Positions 1 to 7,581 of a stretch of 15,775 nucleotides of DNA are shown here, piece after piece. Source of the stretch: Candidatus Omnitrophota bacterium. Lineage in GTDB: Bacteria; Omnitrophota; Gorgyraeia; 2-02-FULL-51-18. Where the stretch lies: NCBI GenBank assembly GCA_023247935.1, contig JAHFFM010000023.1, positions 1 to 15,775 of the forward strand, in the 5' to 3' direction. The translations under genes and the position numbers were made by a program. Under the pieces are notes generated by a model. It saw only the letters and a list, made by a program, of their open reading frames with translations, did not search any database and was not told the DNA's origin. Within the stretch, counting starts at the first letter, position 1, and each line of letters starts with the position of its first letter.

Positions 1-3000
1 TTTTAAGACGATGAGGATCTTTTTCAAAAAAAACATAATTCAGAGCGGCCCTTAATCTTTCAGGCTCAACCTTCGATAATCCACCATATGCCAATTTTCT
101 TGTTTGCTCAGCTATAAATCGATATTTTAACTCTAGATCTCCAAATACACTTGAATACGAACTCGAGGTTATTAAAATCCTTTTTCCGGATTCTAATTGT
201 CTCTTTATTTGAATAATCGTTTGCGGATCAAAAGGCCTCCAAATATCTACGGTAAAAAAATCATGCTTCGTTTCGTTCAAACGATCAATTAGTCTGGCTC
301 CGTTGGCAGCCGTTAGGACACGCGCCCTCCTCTGAAAAGGTGTCAAAACTTCCCAAAAATCTTCTCTTCCTTTGAATAGATTGGCTTTAAGCCCAAATTG
401 CCTCGAAGCAACAATCATCCTTTGGGTATCATCAAAAAAAACAACGTCATCCTTTCTTATTTTTTTCAGGCTTGGGAGGCTTTTTAATTTCCTGAAGGCT
501 TGGCTGAATGCTTCTCTTTCGGGCTTATAAGCTCCCAACTCATAGGAAAAAAGCCGGATATCCGCCTCGCGGTAAATGGGGCCGTAAATGGGGTGAGATT
601 CAATATATTCTTTATGAGAAATATTCGTATTTGAAAAAATACCGACGACAAAGCCTTGCGCCTTAAGATTATGGATATCCTCGAGAGTCAGAAGACCTGG
701 GCCGGGCTCCGCAACGGCTGTATTCCAAATTTCTATGAATTCTTTATATTTCAAATCACTTCTAAGCCCGAGCCCTTGCTTCATTCTATCAAAAAAAACT
801 TTTGGATCTATTCTTCCTTCGCCGAATTCCTTTATTAGATTAAGCTTCCAAATTTCTTTTTCGCTATCCCAAAATTTGTCCAGCATCTCCTTGCTCATAC
901 CGGCTCTTTCCATTAAATTTTGCTTCAACGCCTCGCTGCTAAAGTTTGTTATGACACGTCCGCCATCCAACAATATAACCTTGGGTTTTTTAAAATATTT
1001 GGCGGATGCCAACATTAATTTTATGAAATCCTGATCAAAGTGGATGCCGTGTTTCTCTTGATAAACGTACGGATCGTCAAGAAATTCTGAAATAGAGATA
1101 AAATGAACTTTAAAAACCTCTCCATAACCCGGATGTTCTTTACGAATGCGGAAAAGTAATTTTTTCAAATTTTCATCGCCCAAGTCTTTCCTATTTTTAT
1201 CCAGAAACTCTGTCGCATATCCGTTTAACTGATGCCACTCCGCTCCCGTCGCCGGGTAATCTTCTACAGACGTTATTTCTTGCTTCCCTTCTTCAAAACG
1301 ATTGGATTTAACCCCTTTCGCGACAAGAACGGGCTGTGATTGAAGCTTATAAGAACCATTTTCCGGTTTGCCGGTCTTGAGATCGACCCCAAGCGCCGCT
1401 TCCTGCACGATCTCTTCCTTTATAGCCTCATTCAGCGACAAATCCGCCGAAATATGGCCTCCAATAGCTCCGACCAACTTTCTTTCTCCGTGATAATTGA
1501 AGGTTTCTACAACAGCCATTTGGTCGCCATATCGAAAGATTGTCTGCACCGTGTAATGCAGAAATTGCTGTCCATTAGCTCCGTTTTTCCGACCTTCTTG
1601 GCGGCGAAGATAAATTTTCCCGTCCCCGTCAAAATAAAAATGTGCCAAATTTCGATTCAAAGCCATCACTTCTTTCGTTTGGCCTTTGGAATTTATTCCA
1701 TACACTCTAATTTTTTCGTTACGGAATTCAAAATTAAGATTCTCTCGAGCAAGAGCTTCGATATACTGTAAATGCCTGCTGTCCACCGGAATTTTTAGGC
1801 CTTTTTTACGTGCGATTTTAATGGCTTCTTCGAGATCATTTTTAGCATTTTTCCAGCCATATTTTGTAAGCTCAGTCCCTGACAACCGCGAGCCCTTCTT
1901 GCGTGCTTGATAATTTTTTTTAAGTTCTACCGACGGCCTATTAATCTCACTTTCTAAGGCTTGCAAAGATTGCTTATTGCCTATTTTTCTAAAATAAGCC
2001 AGCAATAACTGAGAATAATAAGAATTGGTATCCCTTGCCTTGTAAATATCGGACACAAAATCTTGAATACCCCGTTCTTCTTGATGCTTTGCCAGAAACT
2101 CCGATAGCATTTCAATTAGTTGGGGATGGTTGAAACCCATGACCCTTAATTTAAGAAATAGATTTTTTTCGTGAGTACCTGCGGCGAATGCGAGTTTTTC
2201 AAGATAAGCTCTGGCAGCTACAAGTTTAATCGCGGAAAGATTCGGATGTCGATTGATCAAAACCTCCAATCTATCAATTTGATGATCAAGTGTTTTATAT
2301 TCGTAAACGGCCAGATCGTCTCCACCTTTCAAGTCGTTTAATTGACGAACTAAAAGCAAGTATTTCTCCGCTATTAAAATCAGATCTTTAATGGGAATCG
2401 CAAAAAGTAATTCGGGCCATACTTCCGAAGTCCAAGCGTTGATAATTCGTAACACTTTTTCATTAAAAACATTATCATTTATTTTCTTCGCTCTTTTTAG
2501 AAATAACCCGCTTACAATCACAGTCCGAAATATTTTGTCAGCGGCTTTAAAAATATTTTCTTTTGCTTTTGCGGCTAGCCTAGCGCCAATTCTGTTATCA
2601 TCAGAATGCGTCAAAATATTTGTTACGAAATCGTTCATAGGCTTCAACAGCTCCTCCAAAGATTGTTTCAGCAGCTCAGGGGAAAAAACGGAAGCGGAAA
2701 CTTTTTTTCCCGAGGCCGTGTGCACAAAATTCAAAATTCCAGGATTTTTTGTCAGATTGACCTCAATTCCTAAAGACTGAAAACCGGGAGTCTTAAAAAG
2801 ACTATTTAAATTAGCCACGACATCATGAGGCTGGCTTGAATAGAGTGAGTAATTAATAGACCCTTCCAAAGGTTCTTTTTGAAGGCCGGATTGAAATGGG
2901 CCCTTTTCAAGCCCAACCCATATTCCTCCGTTATCATTTCTTTGAAATGTAATCACTTTGCCCAAAACATTGACCTTGTATACGCCATTTTCTCTGGCTA

Positions 3001-4675
3001 GAGCAAACCGCGCGCCTTTAATTTTTTCCGTTAACAAGCTTCGAAAACGCATCGGAGCCTCCGACCCGACAATCGGAATCGGCAATTCCTTCGCAAAGCG
3101 GGTGCCCAAATAAAATACTTGGGATGGAGGCGCGTAAACCGTTTTCATCGGAAAATCTTTCATATTGCCCAGCAGAACGCTTTCATAACGTTCCTGATTA
3201 GTTTCATGGAAAACAAGAGGCGATACCGTCACATAAGAAATCCCGCGGCTTTTCAGAATTTCCCGTAAATTGTCCGTGTGAAACCCTCCGGTTACAAGAA
3301 TGGATACGCCTTCGTTCTCTTCCCCCATTTCTTTCAAAAGCTGCTCGACAAAATAATGATTTCGCTCATAGGTCAAAGCATAAAACTTAAACGCGGCTTT
3401 AACGGATTTTTCAAAACGGCTGTTCAAAAACAAAACCTCTTCATAATTTGAGCCAAACTCCATGATTTGGCGGTTCGTAAAAGCCGTAAGAGCTGCCAAG
3501 CCGTCTTTTTGCCAATCGCGGCTCAACCGGCGATACTCCGAAGAAGTGAGCGTCAAGGAAACAAGCTTTCTTAAGAGTTCCGCGGACCGGTCATATGCCA
3601 AAACACGCTTTTCCTCGGGCGTTTCGGTCAAACCCTCAAAAATATCCTTTTCAAGGTCTTCGCTTTGCTCAAGAATTTTTCTGGGATTCATCGCGCGGGC
3701 TTTTTCGAGATATTTTAAATAAACGGCTAAATGAGGATAGGTAAAATCTTCGTGGAATTGCTGCGAAACGCAAAATATGAACGCTTCTTTGACGGGGTTG
3801 GAGCCAAAATTTATTTTCTCCGGTGATTTTTTTTCAGCTTGCGACAAAATTTCTTTTTTCTCAAGAGGCAAGCCTTGAATCCACTCAGACAACTCCGATT
3901 GAGCTTTATTAAAATCAACGGTTTTTTCAATTTTTTTAATGCCTTGAAGCTGGGTCAAAGAAGGAAAAGCATCCAACCTTACACCGGCATAATCCGCCTC
4001 TCGAAGCAACGCGTCCAGGTATTCGGTTAACGGCAATTGATCTTTCAGAAATCGCTTTCGCTTGGAATCAAGCTCTAAAAGAGAAGGGTTGAATATTCTT
4101 GATTTCAAAAAATTAAGCGTTCGTTCGACTTTGTCCAAATAAATCTCAAGTTTCTCTCTGTTTTTTTTGAGTTCGGCGTATAAACGCAGGCTTTGAAAAT
4201 AAAGAGAGCGGTTCTCAACGCCCCATAGTTGGAAGGGCTTATCCGAAGTTAAATCCAAATATTCGACTCCGTGAAGCCAGCCTTTTTTTAAAAATTCTTT
4301 GGCCGCGGCACGGCGTTTATCAAGAGGCGCAGAATTTCTTAAAAATGACAGAGACTCGTTTCCCATCCCCGCTTCCAAAAAAATATGGTGAACAGGTGTT
4401 TGTTCTAGAATTGATTCGATGGTTTTAGCAATATTAAGTTGAGCGGATTCATTCACATGCGCGTCCTCGATTAAAATAACTGAACGCGAACTATGGGGAG
4501 CTGAATAAGAGTCTTTGATTTCGGCAACGGTCGAAAGCAATTTTAATTGGAATTTAGCGGCCTTTGAAAGACCTCTGGCGTGGCCCTGAACAACGGAAGC
4601 AATTCCACTATCCTGGACCAAAAGAATACCAATTAAAATAAAACAAATAATTTTTAAATAAGACTGTTTTTTCAT
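1..4675 (-). CDS. Giant multidomain exported protein (Tiki/TraB-like, Nudix-like, HAD), C-terminus beyond left edge
   Basis: One frame is open from ATG (4675-4673) to the window edge, 1,558 codons with no stop, so the gene is 3'-truncated here. Residues 1-27 form a signal peptide: KK, a hydrophobic run ICFILIGILLV, then a likely cleavage near GIAS. Residues about 65-490 resemble the Tiki/TraB/ChaN fold: EDAHVNESAQ (70-79), IFLEAG (98-103), and GGFHTDN (463-469) followed by ISYVTVSP. Residues about 540-1000 are mostly helical and not recognised. Residues about 1005-1205 look like a Nudix domain with a degenerate box from G1072 to L1095. Residues 1231-1445 are a HAD phosphatase: D1237, S1348-N-T, K1384-P, D1415-D1416. 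A further domain begins at about 1448 (ILITSSSYSS at 1500-1509) and is cut off. The frame is certain; the Tiki-like call is moderate, the HAD call strong. The biological role is unknown. It is separated from the upstream operon by a long inverted repeat. Confidence 0.85.
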   Translation of the reverse strand, partial: MKKQSYLKIICFILIGILLVQDSGIASVVQGHARGLSKAAKFQLKLLSTVAEIKDSYSAPHSSRSVILIEDAHVNESAQLNIAKTIESILEQTPVHHIFLEAGMGNESLSFLRNSAPLDKRRAAAKEFLKKGWLHGVEYLDLTSDKPFQLWGVENRSLYFQSLRLYAELKKNREKLEIYLDKVERTLNFLKSRIFNPSLLELDSKRKRFLKDQLPLTEYLDALLREADYAGVRLDAFPSLTQLQGIKKIEKTVDFNKAQSELSEWIQGLPLEKKEILSQAEKKSPEKINFGSNPVKEAFIFCVSQQFHEDFTYPHLAVYLKYLEKARAMNPRKILEQSEDLEKDIFEGLTETPEEKRVLAYDRSAELLRKLVSLTLTSSEYRRLSRDWQKDGLAALTAFTNRQIMEFGSNYEEVLFLNSRFEKSVKAAFKFYALTYERNHYFVEQLLKEMGEENEGVSILVTGGFHTDNLREILKSRGISYVTVSPLVFHETNQERYESVLLGNMKDFPMKTVYAPPSQVFYLGTRFAKELPIPIVGSEAPMRFRSLLTEKIKGARFALARENGVYKVNVLGKVITFQRNDNGGIWVGLEKGPFQSGLQKEPLEGSINYSLYSSQPHDVVANLNSLFKTPGFQSLGIEVNLTKNPGILNFVHTASGKKVSASVFSPELLKQSLEELLKPMNDFVTNILTHSDDNRIGARLAAKAKENIFKAADKIFRTVIVSGLFLKRAKKINDNVFNEKVLRIINAWTSEVWPELLFAIPIKDLILIAEKYLLLVRQLNDLKGGDDLAVYEYKTLDHQIDRLEVLINRHPNLSAIKLVAARAYLEKLAFAAGTHEKNLFLKLRVMGFNHPQLIEMLSEFLAKHQEERGIQDFVSDIYKARDTNSYYSQLLLAYFRKIGNKQSLQALESEINRPSVELKKNYQARKKGSRLSGTELTKYGWKNAKNDLEEAIKIARKKGLKIPVDSRHLQYIEALARENLNFEFRNEKIRVYGINSKGQTKEVMALNRNLAHFYFDGDGKIYLRRQEGRKNGANGQQFLHYTVQTIFRYGDQMAVVETFNYHGERKLVGAIGGHISADLSLNEAIKEEIVQEAALGVDLKTGKPENGSYKLQSQPVLVAKGVKSNRFEEGKQEITSVEDYPATGAEWHQLNGYATEFLDKNRKDLGDENLKKLLFRIRKEHPGYGEVFKVHFISISEFLDDPYVYQEKHGIHFDQDFIKLMLASAKYFKKPKVILLDGGRVITNFSSEALKQNLMERAGMSKEMLDKFWDSEKEIWKLNLIKEFGEGRIDPKVFFDRMKQGLGLRSDLKYKEFIEIWNTAVAEPGPGLLTLEDIHNLKAQGFVVGIFSNTNISHKEYIESHPIYGPIYREADIRLFSYELGAYKPEREAFSQAFRKLKSLPSLKKIRKDDVVFFDDTQRMIVASRQFGLKANLFKGREDFWEVLTPFQRRARVLTAANGARLIDRLNETKHDFFTVDIWRPFDPQTIIQIKRQLESGKRILITSSSYSSVFGDLELKYRFIAEQTRKLAYGGLSKVEPERLRAALNYVFFEKDPHRLK

Positions 4676-4696
4676 TACAAAGGCTACTTTTTGGAA

Positions 4697-4702
4697 AGTA
4701 TA
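4697..4702 (-). promoter_or_regulatory. Possible -10 element for the giant gene
   Basis: The minus strand reads TATACT here, one base from the TATAAT consensus, 21 nt before the ATG at 4675. No good -35 hexamer is found at 16-18 bp spacing (the best positions read as A/T-rich sequence), and no Shine-Dalgarno sequence is visible before the start. The surroundings are very AT-rich, so a chance match is quite possible. A separate promoter would fit the 280-bp gap and hairpin that separate this gene from the glycosyltransferase. Confidence 0.25.
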
Positions 4703-4756
4703 CCTTACAAAAATGAAGAAATTATTAAATTGATAACTCTAATGAAATAAACAAGT

Positions 4757-4943
4757 TATTGACCCACGTAAAAATAACAAGCCAAATGGGTGGCGCATGA
4801 AATCTATTCTTATTTATCCAAAAAGGACAGCACATCGCAACCCGGAGTCTTTTCTTTGAGGTCCTGATAGCGTTTTTGGATAAATAAGAATAGGTTTCAT
4901 GTGACAGGACCCGTTTGGCTTGTTATTTTTACGTAACTCAATA
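4757..4943. repeat. Long imperfect inverted repeat (about 70-bp arms) in the only large intergenic gap
   Basis: The left arm 4757-4824 (68 bp) is the near-exact reverse complement of the right arm 4873-4943 (71 bp), with a 48-bp spacer at 4825-4872. Two 21-bp blocks are identical between arms (4766-4786 with 4914-4934; 4804-4824 with 4873-4893). Differences are a 3-base mismatch near the outer ends, two single T/C changes and one 4-versus-7-base internal bulge. The outer ends read TATTGA and TCAATA. No target-site duplication, transposase or clear U-tract is seen. It lies between the GT2 stop (4956) and the giant gene start (4675), so any read-through transcript would fold into a very long hairpin. 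It could be a MITE-like element, an RNase III or terminator-type structure, or a remnant of an inverted duplication. The repeat itself is certain; its role is not. Confidence 0.9.
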
Positions 4944-4955
4944 GATATGATTTAG

Positions 4956-5681
4956 TTATGGATTATGATGAAGCTTTCGAATGAGGAAGATTTCCTTGAG
5001 CATACGCGTTGAATCGCGAAAAAGACTGACCTTGCTGTCCTCCCCCTGGCTCCACATCACCGGGACTTCGGCGATTTTGAACCCAAATTTTCTGGCCAAA
5101 TAAAGCACTTCCACGTCAAAACTGAAACCATCAAGTTTCTGGACCGAAAAAAGCCGCTGACAGGCGTCATGCGTGAACAATTTAAAGCCGCATTGGGAAT
5201 CCTGGATGCCGGGCAAAACGGATAATTGCACAATGGCGTTAAAAATACGGCCCGAAATATGCCTTTTTAAACTTTGCTGCACGTCGCAGCCCTTTTTCCG
5301 GATTGCTCTGGAACCAATCGCCACCTCATGACCTTTTTCCAGAGCTTCAATCAACTTATCCACTTCCTTAATGGGCGAAGACATATCCGCGTCGGTTAAA
5401 AGAACATAACGGCCATTTGCCGCGAGCATGCCTTGCCGAGAGGCAAAACCCTTGCCATGATTGGGATTAAAATTCAAAAGACGGATAGACTGATTCGGAT
5501 GCGCGTCGGCATACTGCTGAACCACGCGTCCCGTGTCGTCCTTAGAGCCATCGTTTGAAACCAGTACTTCCCAGGGATAGTTTTTAAGAGAAAGGTAGGC
5601 GGATATTTTTTTTAAAGCTTCGGGAATATTCTTCTCTTCGTTGTAGGCAGGCACAACGACCGAAAGAAAAATATCTGACAT
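4956..5681 (-). CDS. GT2 glycosyltransferase, polyprenyl-phosphate (dolichyl-phosphate) glucosyltransferase type
   Basis: This 241-residue family 2 glycosyltransferase resembles ALG5/DPM1-type enzymes, which move a hexose from a nucleotide sugar to a polyprenyl phosphate at the cytoplasmic face of the membrane. Visible motifs are VVVPAYNEEKNI (8-19), the nucleotide-binding VSNDGSKDDT (41-50), the NHGKGFASRQGM block (74-85) typical of the ALG5-like subgroup, and the DAD metal-binding motif (97-99). SQCGFKLF and GFSFDVEVL follow in the second half. There is no transmembrane segment, unlike GtrB-type enzymes, so it is probably peripheral. It starts 3 bp after the uxs stop with no obvious Shine-Dalgarno sequence, which suggests translational coupling, and is the last gene before the long inverted repeat. 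The exact sugar and acceptor cannot be read from sequence; a role in polysaccharide or lipopolysaccharide building is inferred from its neighbours. Confidence 0.88.
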   Translation of the reverse strand: MSDIFLSVVVPAYNEEKNIPEALKKISAYLSLKNYPWEVLVSNDGSKDDTGRVVQQYADAHPNQSIRLLNFNPNHGKGFASRQGMLAANGRYVLLTDADMSSPIKEVDKLIEALEKGHEVAIGSRAIRKKGCDVQQSLKRHISGRIFNAIVQLSVLPGIQDSQCGFKLFTHDACQRLFSVQKLDGFSFDVEVLYLARKFGFKIAEVPVMWSQGEDSKVSLFRDSTRMLKEIFLIRKLHHNP

Positions 5682-5684
5682 GGG

Positions 5685-6644
5685 CTATCGCCGTTTTTTC
5701 AAAGCGGAACGGAAATAAACAATGGTTTGCTCAAGACCTTCCTTAAGGCCAACACACGGCTGCCAGCCCAGTTCTTTTTTGGCCTTTGAAATATCGGGGC
5801 AGCGCACTTTGGGATCATCCGCGGGAAGTGGGCGATAATCAAGCCGGCTCTTGGAACCGGTCATTTCCAAAATCACTTTCGAAAGCTCAATCACGGTCAT
5901 TTCGTTGGGATTTCCCAGATTCACGGGTTCATGCAGATTGGAACCAAGAATACGGGAAATACCCTCCACTAAATCGGATACATGGCAATAGCTTCTGGTT
6001 TGCTTGCCGTCACCATAAACAGTCAGCGGCTTACCCAGCAAAGCTTGGGTAATAAAATTTGGGATCACCCGGCCGTCATTAATGCCCATCCTTTGCCCAT
6101 AAGTGTTAAAAATGCGGATGATTTTAGTGTTTACGCCATACGTCCGGTGATAAGCCATGGTGACGGCTTCCGCGTAACGCTTGGCTTCATCATAAACGCT
6201 CCGAGTGCCGATGGAATTCACGTTTCCCCAATAACTTTCCGTTTGTGGGCTTTCCAAGGGGTCTCCATAAACTTCGCTGGTGGAAGCAAGTAGAAAAACG
6301 GCGCGGTTCTTTTTAGCAAGCTCCAACACATTTTTTGTGCCGGCAGAACCCGCATCCAATGTTTGAATCGGATAACGCATGTAATCCAAAGGACTTGCGG
6401 GCGAAGCCATGTGAAGAATGATGTCGAGCTTGCCGGAAATCGAGAAAGGCTTGCTAACATCCCCTTTCACAAGTTTGAAACCTTTTTTGCCGATCAAATG
6501 GCGGACATTTTCTTTTGAGCCGGTAATAAAATTGTCCAAAACCGTGATTTGGTGGCCATGCGCTAAAAAATACTCACAAAGATGCGAACCGATAAATCCA
6601 GCGCCGCCTGTAATTAGAATTTTTTTTGGCTTATCTTTTTTCAC
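5685..6644 (-). CDS. uxs: UDP-glucuronate decarboxylase (UDP-xylose synthase)
   Basis: This 319-residue extended short-chain dehydrogenase (SDR) converts UDP-glucuronic acid to UDP-xylose using bound NAD. The Rossmann glycine motif GGAGFIG is at 13-19. The family-typical HMASPASPLDYMRYPIQTL lies at 78-96. STSEVYGDPLESPQTESYWG (121-140) and the catalytic pair Y151/K155 in SVYDEAK follow, then IFNTYGQRM and YGDGKQTRSYCHVSDL. This set is diagnostic of the UXS branch rather than of 4,6-dehydratases or epimerases. Length is normal for a bacterial soluble UXS. The start is GTG (6644-6642), supported by a strong GGGGAGGG at 6651-6658, and it overlaps the preceding reductase gene by 14 bp. Its substrate is the product of Ugd encoded upstream in the same operon, which supports the call. 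Confidence 0.93.
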   Translation of the reverse strand: MKKDKPKKILITGGAGFIGSHLCEYFLAHGHQITVLDNFITGSKENVRHLIGKKGFKLVKGDVSKPFSISGKLDIILHMASPASPLDYMRYPIQTLDAGSAGTKNVLELAKKNRAVFLLASTSEVYGDPLESPQTESYWGNVNSIGTRSVYDEAKRYAEAVTMAYHRTYGVNTKIIRIFNTYGQRMGINDGRVIPNFITQALLGKPLTVYGDGKQTRSYCHVSDLVEGISRILGSNLHEPVNLGNPNEMTVIELSKVILEMTGSKSRLDYRPLPADDPKVRCPDISKAKKELGWQPCVGLKEGLEQTIVYFRSALKKRR

Positions 6645-7581
6645 TAACGACCCTCCCCTTCCAATATGTCAATAAATCAGCCAGCGTTTTTTCAAATGGA
6701 ATTCGAGCGCTCCATCCCGCAGACTTTAGAAGTTTTTTTGGGTCACCGACCAAATTCTTCAAATCTGTTGTCCGGGCTTGCTTAGAAATAACCCTTATCT
6801 TAACTGACGACCTCTTTAAATAGAAATAAAGAATTTGGCTCACTTTTCTGGCTTTTCCGCTGGCCACATTGTAGACTTCGCCCGGCTTCCCCTTCTCAAG
6901 CGCCAAATAATAGGCCATAGCCACGTCACGGACGTCCGTGAAATCACGCACCGCCTCCAAATTTCCCACCTCGATTTGAGGTTTCTTAAGGCCAAGCTCG
7001 ATCAAAGCAAACTGCCTGGCAAAACTCGAGGCCACAAACTGCTCGCTTTGCCCCGGCCCAAAATGATTAAACGCCCGGGTACATACCACCGGCAGCTTTT
7101 TGCTTAAAAAATACTGGCAAGCCAGAAATTCCTGGGCAATTTTGGATACGGCGTAAGGATTAAGAGGCATAAACGCGGAATCTTCGCGAAGACGCTTTTC
7201 CTTATTCCCGGAAACGCCGTATTGCTCGGCGGAGCAAGCCACGTGAATTCTCGTTTTCAACTTTTCAGCAAGCACCGCCTCAAAAAGATTTCGAGTGCCT
7301 TCCACATTCACTTTAAACGTGTCTTGAGGATTATTCCACGAAAGCGCGACCGATGCCTGTCCCGCGAGATGAAAAATACGCTCCGGCTTGCTTTTTTTTA
7401 AAGCCGTTCTTACGGATTCAAAATTCAAAATATCCACAGGCAATTCCCGGACACCTGAAATATTTTTTCTTTCGGAACCCGGACGCGCCAATCCAAACAC
7501 TTCAAATTTTTTAAGGGATAACAAATATGCAGCCAAATGCGTGCCCGCAAAACCGCCGGACCCGGTTATTAAGACGCGCAT
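6631..7581 (-). CDS. rmd: GDP-4-keto-6-deoxy-D-mannose reductase-like SDR (Rmd/Tld type)
   Basis: From the ATG at 7581 the protein has 316 residues. It is an extended SDR: GSGGFAG (7-13), HLAGQASVALSWNNPQDTF (71-89), CSAEQYG (116-122), catalytic Y143/K147 in NPYAVSK, then RAFNHFGPGQSEQFVASSFA and VGNLEAVRDFTDVRDVAMAY. These blocks are characteristic of Rmd, which reduces the 4-keto group of GDP-4-keto-6-deoxymannose to give GDP-D-rhamnose. Close relatives (Tld, and reductases acting on dTDP sugars) share them, so the nucleotide is uncertain, and no gmd gene is nearby. A longer in-frame start at 7617 exists, but it would extend into rmlD and adds residues before the first beta strand. The ATG at 7581 overlaps the rmlD end by 13 bp and is preferred. 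It overlaps uxs downstream by 14 bp. Confidence 0.85.
   Translation of the reverse strand: MRVLITGSGGFAGTHLAAYLLSLKKFEVFGLARPGSERKNISGVRELPVDILNFESVRTALKKSKPERIFHLAGQASVALSWNNPQDTFKVNVEGTRNLFEAVLAEKLKTRIHVACSAEQYGVSGNKEKRLREDSAFMPLNPYAVSKIAQEFLACQYFLSKKLPVVCTRAFNHFGPGQSEQFVASSFARQFALIELGLKKPQIEVGNLEAVRDFTDVRDVAMAYYLALEKGKPGEVYNVASGKARKVSQILYFYLKRSSVKIRVISKQARTTDLKNLVGDPKKLLKSAGWSARIPFEKTLADLLTYWKGRVVSEKR
6651..6658 (-). promoter_or_regulatory. Strong Shine-Dalgarno deciding the GTG start of uxs
   Basis: The minus strand reads GGGGAGGG, ending 6 nt before the GTG at 6644. It lies inside the last codons of the preceding reductase gene. It is the clearest ribosome binding site in the operon and supports the GTG start over the next in-frame ATG. 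Confidence 0.75.

Noticed and set aside
656..4030. Several plus-strand ORFs of 60-143 aa opposite the giant gene
   Set aside because: They overlap an uninterrupted minus-strand frame with recognisable domains, have low-complexity F/S-rich translations and show no motifs; they are antisense shadows.
4797..4900. Small ORFs in both arms of the inverted repeat (plus 4797-4859, 20 aa; minus 4900-4814, 28 aa), both beginning MK-x-ILIYPK
   Set aside because: The similar starts are a direct consequence of the inverted repeat. Neither has a ribosome binding site, and their C-terminal halves come from the unrelated spacer.
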